A stretch of 64,000 nucleotides of DNA from Streptomyces panaciradicis. Its GTDB lineage: Bacteria; Actinomycetota; Actinomycetes; Streptomycetales; Streptomycetaceae. The position numbers were made by a program, and so were the translations under genes. The stretch spans positions 104,847 to 168,846 of the forward strand of contig NZ_JAMGBF010000010.1 in assembly GCF_023516615.1 (NCBI RefSeq), given 5' to 3'. Positions 16,276 to 26,611 of this stretch are shown piece after piece (the first letter of the stretch is position 1; every line of letters starts with the position of its first letter). The notes beneath the pieces were generated by a model, which saw only the letters and a list, made by a program, of their open reading frames with translations, was not told where the DNA came from and ran no database searches.

Positions 16276-16745
16276 ATCACGCCCGTAATGTTTGTGATCA
16301 CCTGATAACAGCGTGTATTTAACGACTCGCTCCGACCACCGGACTCCTCCGTCCGCCGCACCCCGCCACCCGGTCCGTCCCGCCGACGGGAAGCCGCGTC
16401 GCACACCCCGCACAGGAGTCGGCTTCCCGCCCGGAAGCAGCCCACCCCTGGAGACGGCCACATCGCCCCCGCGCGCATGCGCACCCCGCCGGACGGCCCT
16501 CGCACCCGCGCCCCCGGAGCGCCCGACCGCCCCCCTCGCGTCCTCGAGCCCTCGAGCGCGACTGCCGCACCCGTGCGCGCTCCGGGTCACCGCCCCGAAG
16601 AGTCCTTTTCCTCCTCCAATGAGACGGTCTGGGGCGGCGGGCGACTGAGCGCGCTCGCATCGCACTTGAGGGAAGCGACCCCCACGAGCATTCGGTTGAC
16701 TATGAGTTGGGGCCATTGCCCGATTTGGCATGCTTGTGAACGCCC
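16276..16745. other. long intergenic stretch with no gene seen
   Basis: The first 50 nt form an AT-rich island (around 16284-16325, including the palindrome GTGATCAC) that is the likely promoter zone of the minus-strand prenyl synthase gene. From about 16330 to 16690 the sequence is very C-rich on the plus strand. I see no frame with convincing coding features and no strong RNA fold there. Confidence 0.5.
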
Positions 16746-16779
16746 GTGACTTGGCTCACGCGAGACCAAGATCTACATT
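16746..16779 (+). promoter_or_regulatory. promoter of the transglycosylase gene with overlapping Crp-like site
   Basis: TTGGCT (16751-16756) and TACATT (16774-16779) are spaced by 17 bp, a good housekeeping-type promoter. The palindrome GTGACTTGGCTCAC (16746-16759) covers the -35 box; it fits GTGA-N6-TCAC and differs by one base from the Streptomyces Crp consensus GTG-N6-GNCAC recalled from the literature. The predicted start near 16786 leaves a leader of about 370 nt that carries the riboswitch. Confidence 0.55.
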
Positions 16780-16948
16780 CCGGGCGATTCCGGCCGATCC
16801 GCCTTTCCCGAAGCGCCAGTTGAGGCTTGGCGACCGCAAAGGATCAAGCACCCCAAACGCCCCACACCGAGGTCAAGCGGCCCGAGGTGTGACTCCGCCA
16901 CTTGTTCCGGACATGTGCTCTCGCATACGTTCCCGCCTTGCCGGGCGG

Positions 16949-17140
16949 ACGCCTAATCCTGCCGCCGCCCGTTCTCCACCCATCGACCAACTCACACGCA
17001 CGGCAGGAGCGGGGGAACCAGGTAAGCCGCCGGAGGGGCGTCCCACGACGCCCCGGACCGGCTCGGGGTGAAGTCGTGTCGCCGTACGGCGGCACGGCCG
17101 GGCAGCTCCCGCCCGAACCCGACAGCTCACCTCGCAGGCG
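16949..17140 (+). ncRNA. ydaO-yuaA (c-di-AMP) riboswitch
   Basis: All hallmark segments of the ydaO/yuaA riboswitch are present in order: GCCTAATCCTGCC at the 5' end, GCGGGGGAACCAGG, GGGGTGAAGTC, CCCGCCCGAACCCGACAG, and CTCACCTCGCAGGC at the 3' end, with GCCT and AGGC closing the first helix. It lies in the leader of the secreted transglycosylase gene, 18 nt before its start codon. This class binds cyclic di-AMP and in actinomycetes usually turns off cell-wall hydrolase genes when the ligand is high. The mechanism here (early termination or blocked translation) is not obvious. Confidence 0.93.
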
Positions 17141-17158
17141 ACGGAGAGGAAAACCGCC

Positions 17159-17641
17159 ATGCCCGCAACCGCTCGCCACCGCCAGACCAAGCGCTCCCGC
17201 CTCGTCCGCAAGCTCGCCGTCGTCGGCACCGGCGCCGCCGTGCTCGCCCTCCCGGTCATCGGCGCGACCAGCGCCTCCGCGGCGACCGACAGCGTCGTCA
17301 CCGCCTCCTCGCTCGGCTACAGCAACAACCTCGACGGCTGGATCCGGGCGTCCCTGCAGGTCATGGCCCAGCACGGCATCCCCGGCACGTACGACGGCAT
17401 CTACCGCAACGTCATGCGCGAGTCCTCGGGCAACCCCTACGCCATCAACAACTGGGACTCCAACGCCCTGGCCGGCACCCCCTCCAAGGGCCTGCTGCAG
17501 GTGATCGACCCGACGTTCGCCGCCTACCACGTCGCGGGCACGGCGTACGACCCCTACGACCCGGTCGCCAACATCACCGCCGCCTGCAACTACGCCTACC
17601 AGCGCTACGGTTCCATCGACAACGTCTACGGCGCCTACTAG
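17159..17641 (+). CDS. secreted transglycosylase SLT-domain protein (peptidoglycan hydrolase)
   Basis: 160-residue secreted lytic transglycosylase-like protein. The signal peptide is residues 1 to about 42 (basic RHRQTKRSRLVRK, then a hydrophobic stretch ending SASA). The remaining domain has the SLT pattern with catalytic Glu88 in MRESSGNPYAINNWDSN, the SKGLLQVIDPTFAAYH stretch, and the closing NITAACNYAYQRYGS. It should cleave glycan strands of peptidoglycan outside the membrane. It has no LysM or other binding domain. GGAGAGG precedes the ATG. A c-di-AMP riboswitch fills its leader and a Crp-like site overlaps its promoter. The stop codon shares the palindrome CTAG with the convergent HAD gene. 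Confidence 0.92.
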   Translation: MPATARHRQTKRSRLVRKLAVVGTGAAVLALPVIGATSASAATDSVVTASSLGYSNNLDGWIRASLQVMAQHGIPGTYDGIYRNVMRESSGNPYAINNWDSNALAGTPSKGLLQVIDPTFAAYHVAGTAYDPYDPVANITAACNYAYQRYGSIDNVYGAY

Positions 17642-18465
17642 GCCGGCAGGTCACAGACCTCCGCGAACAACCGGTCGAGGACGACGGCGACGCCGTCGTC
17701 CTCGTTCGACAGGGTGATCTCGTCGGCCACCGCCTTGAGTTCGGGGTGGGCGTTGGCCATGGCGATGCCCCGGGCCGCCCAGTCGAACATCGGGATGTCG
17801 TTGGGCATGTCGCCGAAGGCGAGGGTCTGGGCCGGTCCCAGGCCGAGGTGTTCGGCGGCCAGCGCGAGACCCGTCGCCTTGGTGATGCCGCATGGCTGGA
17901 GTTCGACGGTTCCGGGTCCCGACATGGTGACGGTGGCCAGGGAACGGACCACCGAACGCGCCGTCGCCGCCAACTCGTCGTCCGACAGGTAGGGATGGCG
18001 CAGCAGCACCTTGCTGATCGGCTCGCACCACAGGTCGTCGCGCCGCCCGACGCGTACGGCGGGCAGGGTCGGGTGCGGCATCAGGTACCCGGGCTCGATG
18101 AGCGTGAGCCCGTCGACGCCGTCCTGGTCGACGGCCGCGTACACCTGCCCCACCTCGGCCTCGATCTTGCCGAGGGCCGTCTCGGCCAGTTCCCGGTCCA
18201 AGGTGACGGACCACAGCAGACGGTCCGCGCCGGCGTCGTACACCTGCGCGCCCTGCCCGCACACCGCGAGCCCCGTGCTGCCGAGGTCGTCCAGGAGCGG
18301 CCGCACTCTGGGGGCCGGGCGGCCGGTCACCACGAGGTGCCGGGCGCCGGACTCCGCCACGCGCGCGAGGGCGGCGAGGGACCGGTCGGACAACGTGTCG
18401 TCGCCTCGCAGGAGGGTGCCGTCCAGGTCGGTGGCGATGAGTGCATATGCGGTGGGTGCGGCCAT
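17638..18465 (-). CDS. HAD-superfamily Cof-type sugar-phosphate phosphatase
   Basis: 275-residue cytoplasmic HAD hydrolase of subclass IIB. Motif I is ATDLDGTLL with nucleophile Asp13 and acid Asp15, motif II is VVTGRP, the lysine region is CGITKATGLALA, and motif IV is LAFGDMPNDIPMFDWAARGIAMANA. Proteins of this type dephosphorylate sugar phosphates, flavin mononucleotide or related metabolites; the cap region does not reveal which. The ATG is 6 nt downstream of a TATTCT hexamer and has no ribosome binding site, so the mRNA may be leaderless. It converges on the transglycosylase, and both stop codons are read from the same CTAG tetranucleotide. Confidence 0.9.
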   Translation of the reverse strand: MAAPTAYALIATDLDGTLLRGDDTLSDRSLAALARVAESGARHLVVTGRPAPRVRPLLDDLGSTGLAVCGQGAQVYDAGADRLLWSVTLDRELAETALGKIEAEVGQVYAAVDQDGVDGLTLIEPGYLMPHPTLPAVRVGRRDDLWCEPISKVLLRHPYLSDDELAATARSVVRSLATVTMSGPGTVELQPCGITKATGLALAAEHLGLGPAQTLAFGDMPNDIPMFDWAARGIAMANAHPELKAVADEITLSNEDDGVAVVLDRLFAEVCDLPA

Positions 18466-18641
18466 GATCAGAGAATACGGACAGGACGCACCGCCGACTC
18501 ATCGCGAACCGGACGACCGCCCCGTTCACCGGCGTCACCCGGTCAACTCCCGCACCCGTCCCGGTCCTTGATCACGAGCCGGGACCGTGCGCCGTGGGGC
18601 CCGGCGCTCGCCGGACCCCTGCGGCCCTGTCCGTCAGGGTC

Positions 18642-19844
18642 TCAACCGTGCGCCGCCGCGAGGTGCTCGGCGAGCCGCGGCGAGGCGAAGTCCGTGCCGC
18701 ACACGAACCGCATCACCGGACCGTACGAGGCCGCCGCCGGCAGACCGGTGAAGTACAGGCCCGGCACCGAGGAGACGTATCCGGCGCCCAGCCGGGGCGC
18801 GCCGCGGCTGACGGCGAGACGGGTGCGCAGTTCGTGGCCGAGGAAGTCCATCGCCGCGATGTCCACCCGGTAGCCGGTCGCCGCGATGACGTGGTCGGCG
18901 GCCAGCCGGTCCGTCCTCCCGTCGAGGGTGCGGACCGTCAGCTCCGGGCTGCCGCCGTCGGCCTCCGTGCGTACGATCCGCTCGACCTCGCTGACCTGCA
19001 CCTTGCCCTCGAAGCGGTCGCGCAGCCACCAGGCGCCGAGCGGACCGAGGACACGGCGGACCAGGTAGTGGCGGGTCTGGGCCGGCAGATGACGGAAGGG
19101 CTGCGGGTAGTAGCTGAACGCCCACAGCGACCAGGCCCGGCCGAAGGGCGACTCGGGACGCAGCCTGGGCTGCTTCCAGGGCGGCGCGCCGAAGTCGACC
19201 TTGCCGCGCCCGCGGGAGACCACCCGCACCCGCGCGCCCGCCTCGGCGGCGAGCACCGCCGTCTCCAGCGCGGACTGGCCGGCGCCGACCACGATCAGGT
19301 CCTTGCCGGAGTAGCGCGTGAGGTCGTGGTGCTGGGAGCTGTGGGAGACCGGGCCGGTGGGGGCGGGGCCGTCCGCGGCGGCCACGGCGAGTTCCGCGGG
19401 CAGGTGGGAGAGGCCGGACAGGCCGGTCGCCACGACGACCGCGCGGGCGGTGAACAACTCGCCCGAGTCCAGCTTCAGTTCGAAGCCGCCGGTGTCGCGC
19501 CGGTCGACCGAGACCACCCGCACCCGCTCCAGCCCGGGCACCAGCTTCTGCTGGAACCACTCGCCGTAGGCGATGAAGGTCTCGACGGGGATGATGTCCT
19601 CGTCGGTCACCAGCCGCCGGATGCCGGCGGCGTCGCAGTAGTCGGCCAGGGTGTGGCCCTGCTGCGGGGCGTGGAGGCTGGAGGCGGCCGGCGTCGACTT
19701 CAGGAGCATTCCGGCGGGCATGTGGTCGCGCCAGCTGACCATGGGCTCGCCGAACACGCGCACCGGGATGCCCCGGGCGCGCAGATGGGCGGCGGTCGAC
19801 AGGCCGAAGGGCCCGGCGCCGATGACTGCAACCGGTTGAGTCAC
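18642..19844 (-). CDS. FAD/NAD(P)-dependent monooxygenase-like oxidoreductase
   Basis: 400-residue flavoprotein with two dinucleotide-binding motifs: FAD at VAVIGAGPFGLSTAAHL (N-terminus) and NAD(P) at LIVVGAGQSALETAVLAAEAGARV (about residues 185-206), plus VIAATGYRVDI and a C-terminal GLYFTG. The order and spacing fit class B flavin monooxygenases and N-hydroxylases. PMVSWRDHMPAGMLLKS near the N-terminus is the flavin-contacting loop of the family. The substrate is unknown. The GTG at 19844 was chosen because GGGGAGGG precedes it and the FAD motif then starts at residue 4. It lies 66 nt downstream of an ATP-grasp gene on the same strand, so the two probably act in one pathway. Confidence 0.85.
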   Translation of the reverse strand: MTQPVAVIGAGPFGLSTAAHLRARGIPVRVFGEPMVSWRDHMPAGMLLKSTPAASSLHAPQQGHTLADYCDAAGIRRLVTDEDIIPVETFIAYGEWFQQKLVPGLERVRVVSVDRRDTGGFELKLDSGELFTARAVVVATGLSGLSHLPAELAVAAADGPAPTGPVSHSSQHHDLTRYSGKDLIVVGAGQSALETAVLAAEAGARVRVVSRGRGKVDFGAPPWKQPRLRPESPFGRAWSLWAFSYYPQPFRHLPAQTRHYLVRRVLGPLGAWWLRDRFEGKVQVSEVERIVRTEADGGSPELTVRTLDGRTDRLAADHVIAATGYRVDIAAMDFLGHELRTRLAVSRGAPRLGAGYVSSVPGLYFTGLPAAASYGPVMRFVCGTDFASPRLAEHLAAAHG

Positions 19845-19910
19845 GAAGTCCCTCCCCAGGACGTTCACTTGCGTCACTTCGTGTCCGGTTCGGACAGCCG
19901 GCGTCGCTGG

Positions 19911-21191
19911 CTAGCTGTTCGAACGGGCGGTGCCGCCGCGGCGGTTGGTCCGCCACAGCTGATACAGGTGCTTCGCGCCCGGCCGCACGAAGCGCGCGAG
20001 CATCGTGAGGAACGGCAGCGGGTCGTCACCCGCGAGCCAGGCCAGCTCCGTCCCGCTGGCGCGCGCCGGTGCGTGCGGCGTCGTATAGCCGCTGCGGCGG
20101 TAGGCGAGCAGGGCGGGCAGGTCGATGTTCTCCACGATGTAGCGGTGGCCGGCCCGCTGTTCCCCTTCCGGAACGGGGCGCTCGGTCAGATCGAGGTGCA
20201 TGGCGCGTACGACGTCCACGGCCGACTCGTTCTCGAACAGCCGGAACTGGGCGCCGATGCGGGGGTTGAAGTCGAGGAGCTTGTACTGTCCGTCGCGCCG
20301 GTCGAAGCGCAGGTCGAGGTCGATGATGCCGCTGAAGCCGATCTGCTTGATGAAACGCGCGGCAATGTCGGCGAGTTCGGGGTTGTCGACGACGTACGCG
20401 TTCGCCGTCATGCCCGCGTGCGGCGGCCAGGAGCGGACCTTCACGCCCGTGAACAGGGCGAGCGGTGTGGAGTTGCGGTCGAAGTAGGCGTGCACGATCC
20501 AGTCCTCGGCGTCCTCCCTGGGCAAATACTCCTGCAGGATCACGCCGGGGCGCTCGCCCCAGTCGCGGGCCAGCCTCAGCAGGCCCTCGCGGGTGGTGAT
20601 CCGCGTGGTGCCGTTGACCGCCGGCTGGGTGCGCCTGAGGAACGCCTCGCGGTTCTTGGCCACCACCGGGAAGCGGGCCTTCTCGGCGAAGGCGACGATG
20701 TCGTCGTAGGACTGCGGGAACGCGGCCGCGGGGCTCGCGATGCCGTGCTCCACGCACAGTTCGTGCAGGCCCTGTTTGCTGGCGAGCCGGCGTGGCAGGG
20801 CCGGGTCCACGCGCGGGAAGAGGAAGCGGCCCGCGAGCATGTCCTGGTGTTCGGCGATCAGGACGGCAGCCTCCTCGTCGGTGGGGACGAGGACGGCGGG
20901 GCGGCCGATGCGGCGCCCGATCCGCAGCAGGCCCTCGACCAGGTGGCCGGGGTCCTCCGTGCCGGTGGTCGGCCAGACGAAGCACTTCTTCAGATAGCGG
21001 GACGAGGCAGCGGGGGTGTAGGGGTCCTCGGTGATCGCGTACATGGGCACGCCGAGGCGTCCCAGGCTGCGGATCGCGCCCACGCCGCCGTGGTGCAGCG
21101 GGTAGTCGCCGAACTTGACGATCAGGGCCGGCACGGCACGGTCGGCCTCGAAAGGCACACTGCTCGTGCTCCTGGCCACGGGTCCCCCCAC
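19911..21191 (-). CDS. ATP-grasp domain protein, putative carboxylate-amine/thiol ligase
   Basis: 426-residue protein with the ATP-grasp fold. The N-terminal Rossmann-like part is PALIVKFGDYPLHHGGVGAIRSLGRLGVPMYAITED. The ATP-binding part includes FPVVAKNREAFLRR (lysine that contacts ATP), VILQEYLPREDAEDWIVHAYFDR, and IDLDLRFDRRDGQYKLLDFNPRIGAQFRLF, where the Asp/Asn pair binds Mg. Members join a carboxylate, through an acyl phosphate, to an amine or thiol. The substrate is unknown. The start is uncertain: the GTG at 21191 was kept, but a GTG four codons later is possible. It forms a likely two-gene unit with the flavin monooxygenase downstream, suggestive of a small-molecule tailoring pathway. 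Confidence 0.82.
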   Translation of the reverse strand: MGGPVARSTSSVPFEADRAVPALIVKFGDYPLHHGGVGAIRSLGRLGVPMYAITEDPYTPAASSRYLKKCFVWPTTGTEDPGHLVEGLLRIGRRIGRPAVLVPTDEEAAVLIAEHQDMLAGRFLFPRVDPALPRRLASKQGLHELCVEHGIASPAAAFPQSYDDIVAFAEKARFPVVAKNREAFLRRTQPAVNGTTRITTREGLLRLARDWGERPGVILQEYLPREDAEDWIVHAYFDRNSTPLALFTGVKVRSWPPHAGMTANAYVVDNPELADIAARFIKQIGFSGIIDLDLRFDRRDGQYKLLDFNPRIGAQFRLFENESAVDVVRAMHLDLTERPVPEGEQRAGHRYIVENIDLPALLAYRRSGYTTPHAPARASGTELAWLAGDDPLPFLTMLARFVRPGAKHLYQLWRTNRRGGTARSNS

Positions 21192-21249
21192 GTGTCCCCC
21201 CTACGGACCGGACCCACCCCGTCCGTGTCCCCCAAAGGACGCTAAGCCG

Positions 21250-21313
21250 GAATTGGGGCCTCCGACAAGGCCAATTCGGACATTGCAAACTCTTTAGACA
21301 CTGCCCAGGGCAG
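21250..21313. promoter_or_regulatory. inverted repeats in the spacer between the ATP-grasp and fumarylacetoacetase genes
   Basis: GAATTGG (21250-21256) and CCAATTC (21271-21277) form an inverted repeat that also contains GGCC/GGCC. CTGCCCAGGGCAG (21301-21313) is a perfect 13-bp palindrome. Both lie in the 206-nt divergent spacer, a plausible place for operators of either gene. No clear promoter was resolved. Confidence 0.4.
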
Positions 21314-21397
21314 CGACTCGGCCGTAACGTGTGGCGGGGCCGCACGCCGGTGTGCGGTTCCTGGCTCGTGACACAGGTGAGAGTGAGGCAGCACCCC

Positions 21398-22618
21398 ATG
21401 CCCCCCTTCGATGTCCCCGAGGGCGACCCCTTCGGCCCGCACAACCTGCCCTACGGCGTGTTCTCGCTCGCGGCCGCCGGCGAGCGGACCGTCGGCGTCC
21501 GGCTCGGCGACCATGTCCTGGACGCGGGCGCCGCGGCCCGGGCGCTCGGCTCGCCGTACGCGCCCCTGCTCGCGCAACCGACCCTGAACACGCTCCTGTC
21601 CGCCGGTCGCACCACCTGGTCGGACGTACGCCGTGCGCTGACGGCGTGGGTGACGGTGCACCGCGAGACGATCGCCGAGCACTTCCACCCGCTGTCGCAG
21701 GTGACGCTCCACCTGCCGTTCGAGGTCGCCGACTACGTCGACTTCTACTCCTCCGAGCACCACGCGCGGAACGTCGGCCAGATCTTCCGCCCGGACGCGG
21801 CGGACTCCCTGACACCGAACTGGAAGCACCTGCCGATCGGCTACCACGGACGGTCGGGGACCGTGGTCGTCTCGGGCACCGATGTCGTACGGCCCAACGG
21901 CCAGCGGAAGGCTCCGGGGGACGCGGAGCCGGTCTTCGGGCCGTCGGTCCGCCTCGACATCGAGGCGGAGGTGGGATTCGTGGTGGGCGTGCCCTCCGCC
22001 ATGGGAACGTCCGTGGGACTCGCGGAGTTCCCCGAGCACGTCTTCGGACTGTGCCTGCTCAACGACTGGTCGGCGCGGGACATCCAGGCCTGGGAGTACG
22101 TCCCCCTCGGCCCCTTCCTCGGCAAGTCGTTCGCCACCTCGGTGTCGGCGTGGGTCACCCCCCTGGACGCCCTCGACCACGCGCGCGTGGCACCACCGGA
22201 GCGCACCCACGCCCTGCTTCCGTACCTCGACGACACCGCCTCCTCCGGCGCGGCGGTGGAGCCCGGCGGGTACGACCTGCGGATCTCGGTCGCCGTCAAC
22301 GGTCACGTCGTCTCCGAGCCGCCCTTCTCCACCATGTACTGGACGGCCGCCCAGCAGCTCGCCCAGATGACGGTCAACGGCGCCTCGCTGCGCACCGGCG
22401 ACCTGTACGGCTCGGGCACGGTGAGCGGTCCGGAGCCCGGGCAGCGCGGCTCCCTGCTGGAGCTGACCTGGAACGGGCGGGACCCGCTGGAACTTCCGGA
22501 GGGCAAGCGGACGTTCCTGGAGGACGGGGACGTGGTGACCCTGACGGCGTGGGCGCCGGGCCCGGGCGGGGTCCGGGTGGGCCTCGGCGAGGTCACGGGG
22601 CGGATCGTCGCGGGGTGA
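21398..22618 (+). CDS. fahA: fumarylacetoacetase
   Basis: 406-residue enzyme that hydrolyses 4-fumarylacetoacetate to fumarate and acetoacetate, last step of tyrosine/homogentisate breakdown. The N-terminal SH3-like domain covers about residues 1-110 (DPFGPHNLPYGVFS). The catalytic domain shows YVDFYSSEHHARNVGQIFRP, LPIGYHGRSGTVVVSG, GPSVRLDIEAEVGFVVG with the metal-binding glutamates, and LLNDWSARDIQAWEYVPLGPFLGKSFATSVSAWV. Length fits the long eukaryote-like bacterial form. The ATG at 21398 follows GAGTGAGG. No hmgA or other tyrosine-degradation gene is adjacent, so it is transcribed apart from the rest of the pathway. A strong terminator follows 130 nt after the stop. Confidence 0.95.
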   Translation: MPPFDVPEGDPFGPHNLPYGVFSLAAAGERTVGVRLGDHVLDAGAAARALGSPYAPLLAQPTLNTLLSAGRTTWSDVRRALTAWVTVHRETIAEHFHPLSQVTLHLPFEVADYVDFYSSEHHARNVGQIFRPDAADSLTPNWKHLPIGYHGRSGTVVVSGTDVVRPNGQRKAPGDAEPVFGPSVRLDIEAEVGFVVGVPSAMGTSVGLAEFPEHVFGLCLLNDWSARDIQAWEYVPLGPFLGKSFATSVSAWVTPLDALDHARVAPPERTHALLPYLDDTASSGAAVEPGGYDLRISVAVNGHVVSEPPFSTMYWTAAQQLAQMTVNGASLRTGDLYGSGTVSGPEPGQRGSLLELTWNGRDPLELPEGKRTFLEDGDVVTLTAWAPGPGGVRVGLGEVTGRIVAG

Positions 22619-22748
22619 ACGGAAGTTGGGGCCGGGAGCCGGCCGGCGGTCCCGTGCCGGGTGACCGGGGACTCACGTGACGTAGTGGGTCTTCCGCGTC
22701 TCCTGACGTGCGCCCCCTTCGCCGTCATACTGGCGGCGGACGACTCGT

Positions 22749-22780
22749 GCGCGGGGCCCGCCGGACGGCGGGCCCCGCGC
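22749..22780 (+). terminator. terminator after fumarylacetoacetase
   Basis: Perfect 14-bp G/C stem (22749-22762 with 22767-22780) with a 4-nt loop. It is followed by C-rich sequence, not a T-run, as is usual in Streptomyces. It lies 54 nt before the start of the M56 protease gene, separating the two transcripts. Confidence 0.75.
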
Positions 22781-22833
22781 CGGCCGCCCCGCCCTCGCCC
22801 CTTTCCTCCCGAACAGGAACCGGAGCCCGCGGC

Positions 22834-23775
22834 ATGACCTACTGCCTGCTCCTGCTGACCGTCGTCGCCCTGACGGCCGCCGTGCCGGTACCGCGCGCCC
22901 TGGTACGGGCGGCCTGGCCCGAGCGGGAGCCCGTCGTCGCCCTGTGGGTGTGGCAGTGCCTGGTCGCCACGGTCCTGCTGTGCTGCCTGACGGCGCTGAC
23001 GCTGGGCGCGGCCGCCGTGTTCGGCACGGTGCGCGCCCAGCTCTTCGCGCCCGCGCCACCGGCGGTGACCGCGGCGTACGACCTGTCCGCCGCGCCCTTC
23101 TGGGCCGCCGCCCTCACCCTGCTGCTGGCCTGCGGGGCCGCCTGGAGCACCGCGATGCTCACCCGCGAGTTCGTCGAGGCGCGGCGGCGCCGCGGGGTGA
23201 CCCGGGCGCACCTGCGCGAGCGGGCGCCGGAGCTGCCCGCCGGGCTGGAGGCGGTGGCGCGCGGTCCGCTGCTGGTGCTGGAGGACGAGTATCCGGACGC
23301 CTGGTGGATGCCGGGCCACCCGGCGCAGCTGGTCGTCACGACGGGCGCCCTGCACCGGCTCACCGACCACCAGCTGGACGCCGTGCTGACGCACGAGCAG
23401 GACCACGCGCGGGCCCACCACGACTGGCTGCTGCATCTGTCGACGGCCCTGGCCACGGGCTTTCCCCGGGTGCCGTTGTTCGCCCACTTCTGCGACCAGA
23501 CGCACCGGCTGGTGGAGCTGGCCGCCGACGACACGGCGTCCCGGCGGTGCGGGCACCTGACGACCGCGCTGGCGCTGATCGAGCTGAACCAGCACCGGGG
23601 CGTGCTGTCCTGCTCCTCCAGCCACCGTCTGCTCGGCGAGCGCGTGGACCGGCTGCTGCAGCCGCCGCGCAGGCTGGGCCGCCGGCACCGGGCGCTCACG
23701 GCGACCGTCGCCGCGCTGGTGCCGCTGCTGCCGCTGCTGATCGTCTTCGGCCCCGGGCTGACGGCGCTGGCCTGA
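22834..23775 (+). CDS. M56 (BlaR1-like) integral membrane metalloprotease
   Basis: 313-residue membrane protein with four hydrophobic segments: residues 2-20, about 40-65, about 88-108 and the C-terminal 290-310. The zinc site is HEQDH (187-191) in DAVLTHEQDHARAHHDWLLHL, with the third ligand likely in VELAADDTASRR. This is the minimal M56 layout, without the penicillin-binding sensor domain of BlaR1. In actinomycetes such genes usually stand next to a BlaI/CopY-type repressor, which the protease would destroy on signal; none is present here. The ATG at 22834 lies 12 nt after an AGGAACCGGAG stretch. It converges on recQ. Confidence 0.85.
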   Translation: MTYCLLLLTVVALTAAVPVPRALVRAAWPEREPVVALWVWQCLVATVLLCCLTALTLGAAAVFGTVRAQLFAPAPPAVTAAYDLSAAPFWAAALTLLLACGAAWSTAMLTREFVEARRRRGVTRAHLRERAPELPAGLEAVARGPLLVLEDEYPDAWWMPGHPAQLVVTTGALHRLTDHQLDAVLTHEQDHARAHHDWLLHLSTALATGFPRVPLFAHFCDQTHRLVELAADDTASRRCGHLTTALALIELNQHRGVLSCSSSHRLLGERVDRLLQPPRRLGRRHRALTATVAALVPLLPLLIVFGPGLTALA

Positions 23776-23814
23776 CCCGCGGCGCCCCCGTCCGCCCCAG
23801 CGCCCTGGCCGCCT

Positions 23815-25815
<2,001 letters not shown>

Positions 25816-26023
25816 CGCTCGTCCCCCGTGTGTCGTCCCTCGACCACTGCCTCCACGATAGGGGTCCGGACTGACAGCCACGGAGTTGTCCACAGGCTGC
25901 TCCGGTCGGGTTCCGCCGTCAGTCCGATGGCTCTCGTCCCGTGGCGTGCTCCCAGGGACGCGCACATGCTGCTCGCACGGGACGGGGATGGCCCGCCCGT
26001 CTGCGATCGCAAGGAGCACCGCG

Positions 26024-26545
26024 ATGGCCCCTCGGCTCCTCAAGTCCGCCGTCACCGTGGCGACGGCCGCCGCCCTCTCGCTCTCCGCCGTGCCCGCCCG
26101 GGCCGACACCGACGCCTCCGTGTGGACCGATCTCGTCGCCACGTACGACGCGACGGCCCGGTACGCCTACGAGGGCCTCGCCAAGGACGGTGGCTTCGTG
26201 CCCCTCGGCGGGTGTTATGCCACCGCGACGGGAGGCGTGGGCTACCACTACGTCAACAAGGCGAACGTCGGCTCACTCGATCCGGCGAGGCCGGCGGCGC
26301 TGGTGTACGCGGACGAGGCCGACGACGGCCTCATGGACACGGACGGGCCCGCCGGCCGCCGCACGCTGGTCGCGGTGGAGTGGATCGTCAAGGACAAGGG
26401 ACAGGCGGCGCCGACGCTGTTCGGCCAGACCTTCGGCACCAACCCGCGCTCCCAGCAGTTCACACTCCGCGCATGGCTGTACCGGCCCAACGGCGACGGG
26501 CTCTTCGCGTCGTACAACCCCGACGTCACCTGCCCGGCCCACTGA
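26024..26545 (+). CDS. small secreted protein of unknown function
   Basis: 173-residue protein with a signal peptide (residues 1 to about 27, [21 protein letters not shown]). The mature part has the pattern [75 protein letters not shown] and [25 protein letters not shown] have seen such sequences in bacteria only as uncharacterised exported proteins; no catalytic motif is evident. The two cysteines could form a disulfide. AAGGAG lies before the ATG, and the gene is monocistronic. A strong two-sided terminator separates it from the convergent nuo operon. Confidence 0.75.
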   Translation: MAPRLLKSAVTVATAAALSLSAVPARADTDASVWTDLVATYDATARYAYEGLAKDGGFVPLGGCYATATGGVGYHYVNKANVGSLDPARPAALVYADEADDGLMDTDGPAGRRTLVAVEWIVKDKGQAAPTLFGQTFGTNPRSQQFTLRAWLYRPNGDGLFASYNPDVTCPAH

Positions 26546-26559
26546 TCCTGCACGCGCGA

Positions 26560-26592
26560 GGGCCCCGGCCCCCACGAGGGGAACCGGGGCCC
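26560..26592. terminator. bidirectional terminator between secreted-protein gene and nuoN
   Basis: GGGCCCCGG (26560-26568) pairs with CCGGGGCCC (26584-26592), with an inner CCCC/GGGG extension. It lies between two converging genes, 14 nt from one stop and 20 nt from the other, and likely ends both the nuo transcript and the secreted-protein transcript. Confidence 0.8.
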
Positions 26593-26611
26593 GACGCGCA
26601 CGCGTCCCGGG

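Noticed and set aside
16330..16690. Several short open frames in the long spacer before the transglycosylase
   Set aside because: Their composition is biased as expected by chance in C-rich DNA. None has a ribosome binding site or resembles a known protein.
18594..21245. Long plus-strand open frame (883 codons) opposite the monooxygenase and ATP-grasp genes
   Set aside because: Shadow of third-position GC bias. The minus-strand genes have complete motifs and ribosome binding sites.
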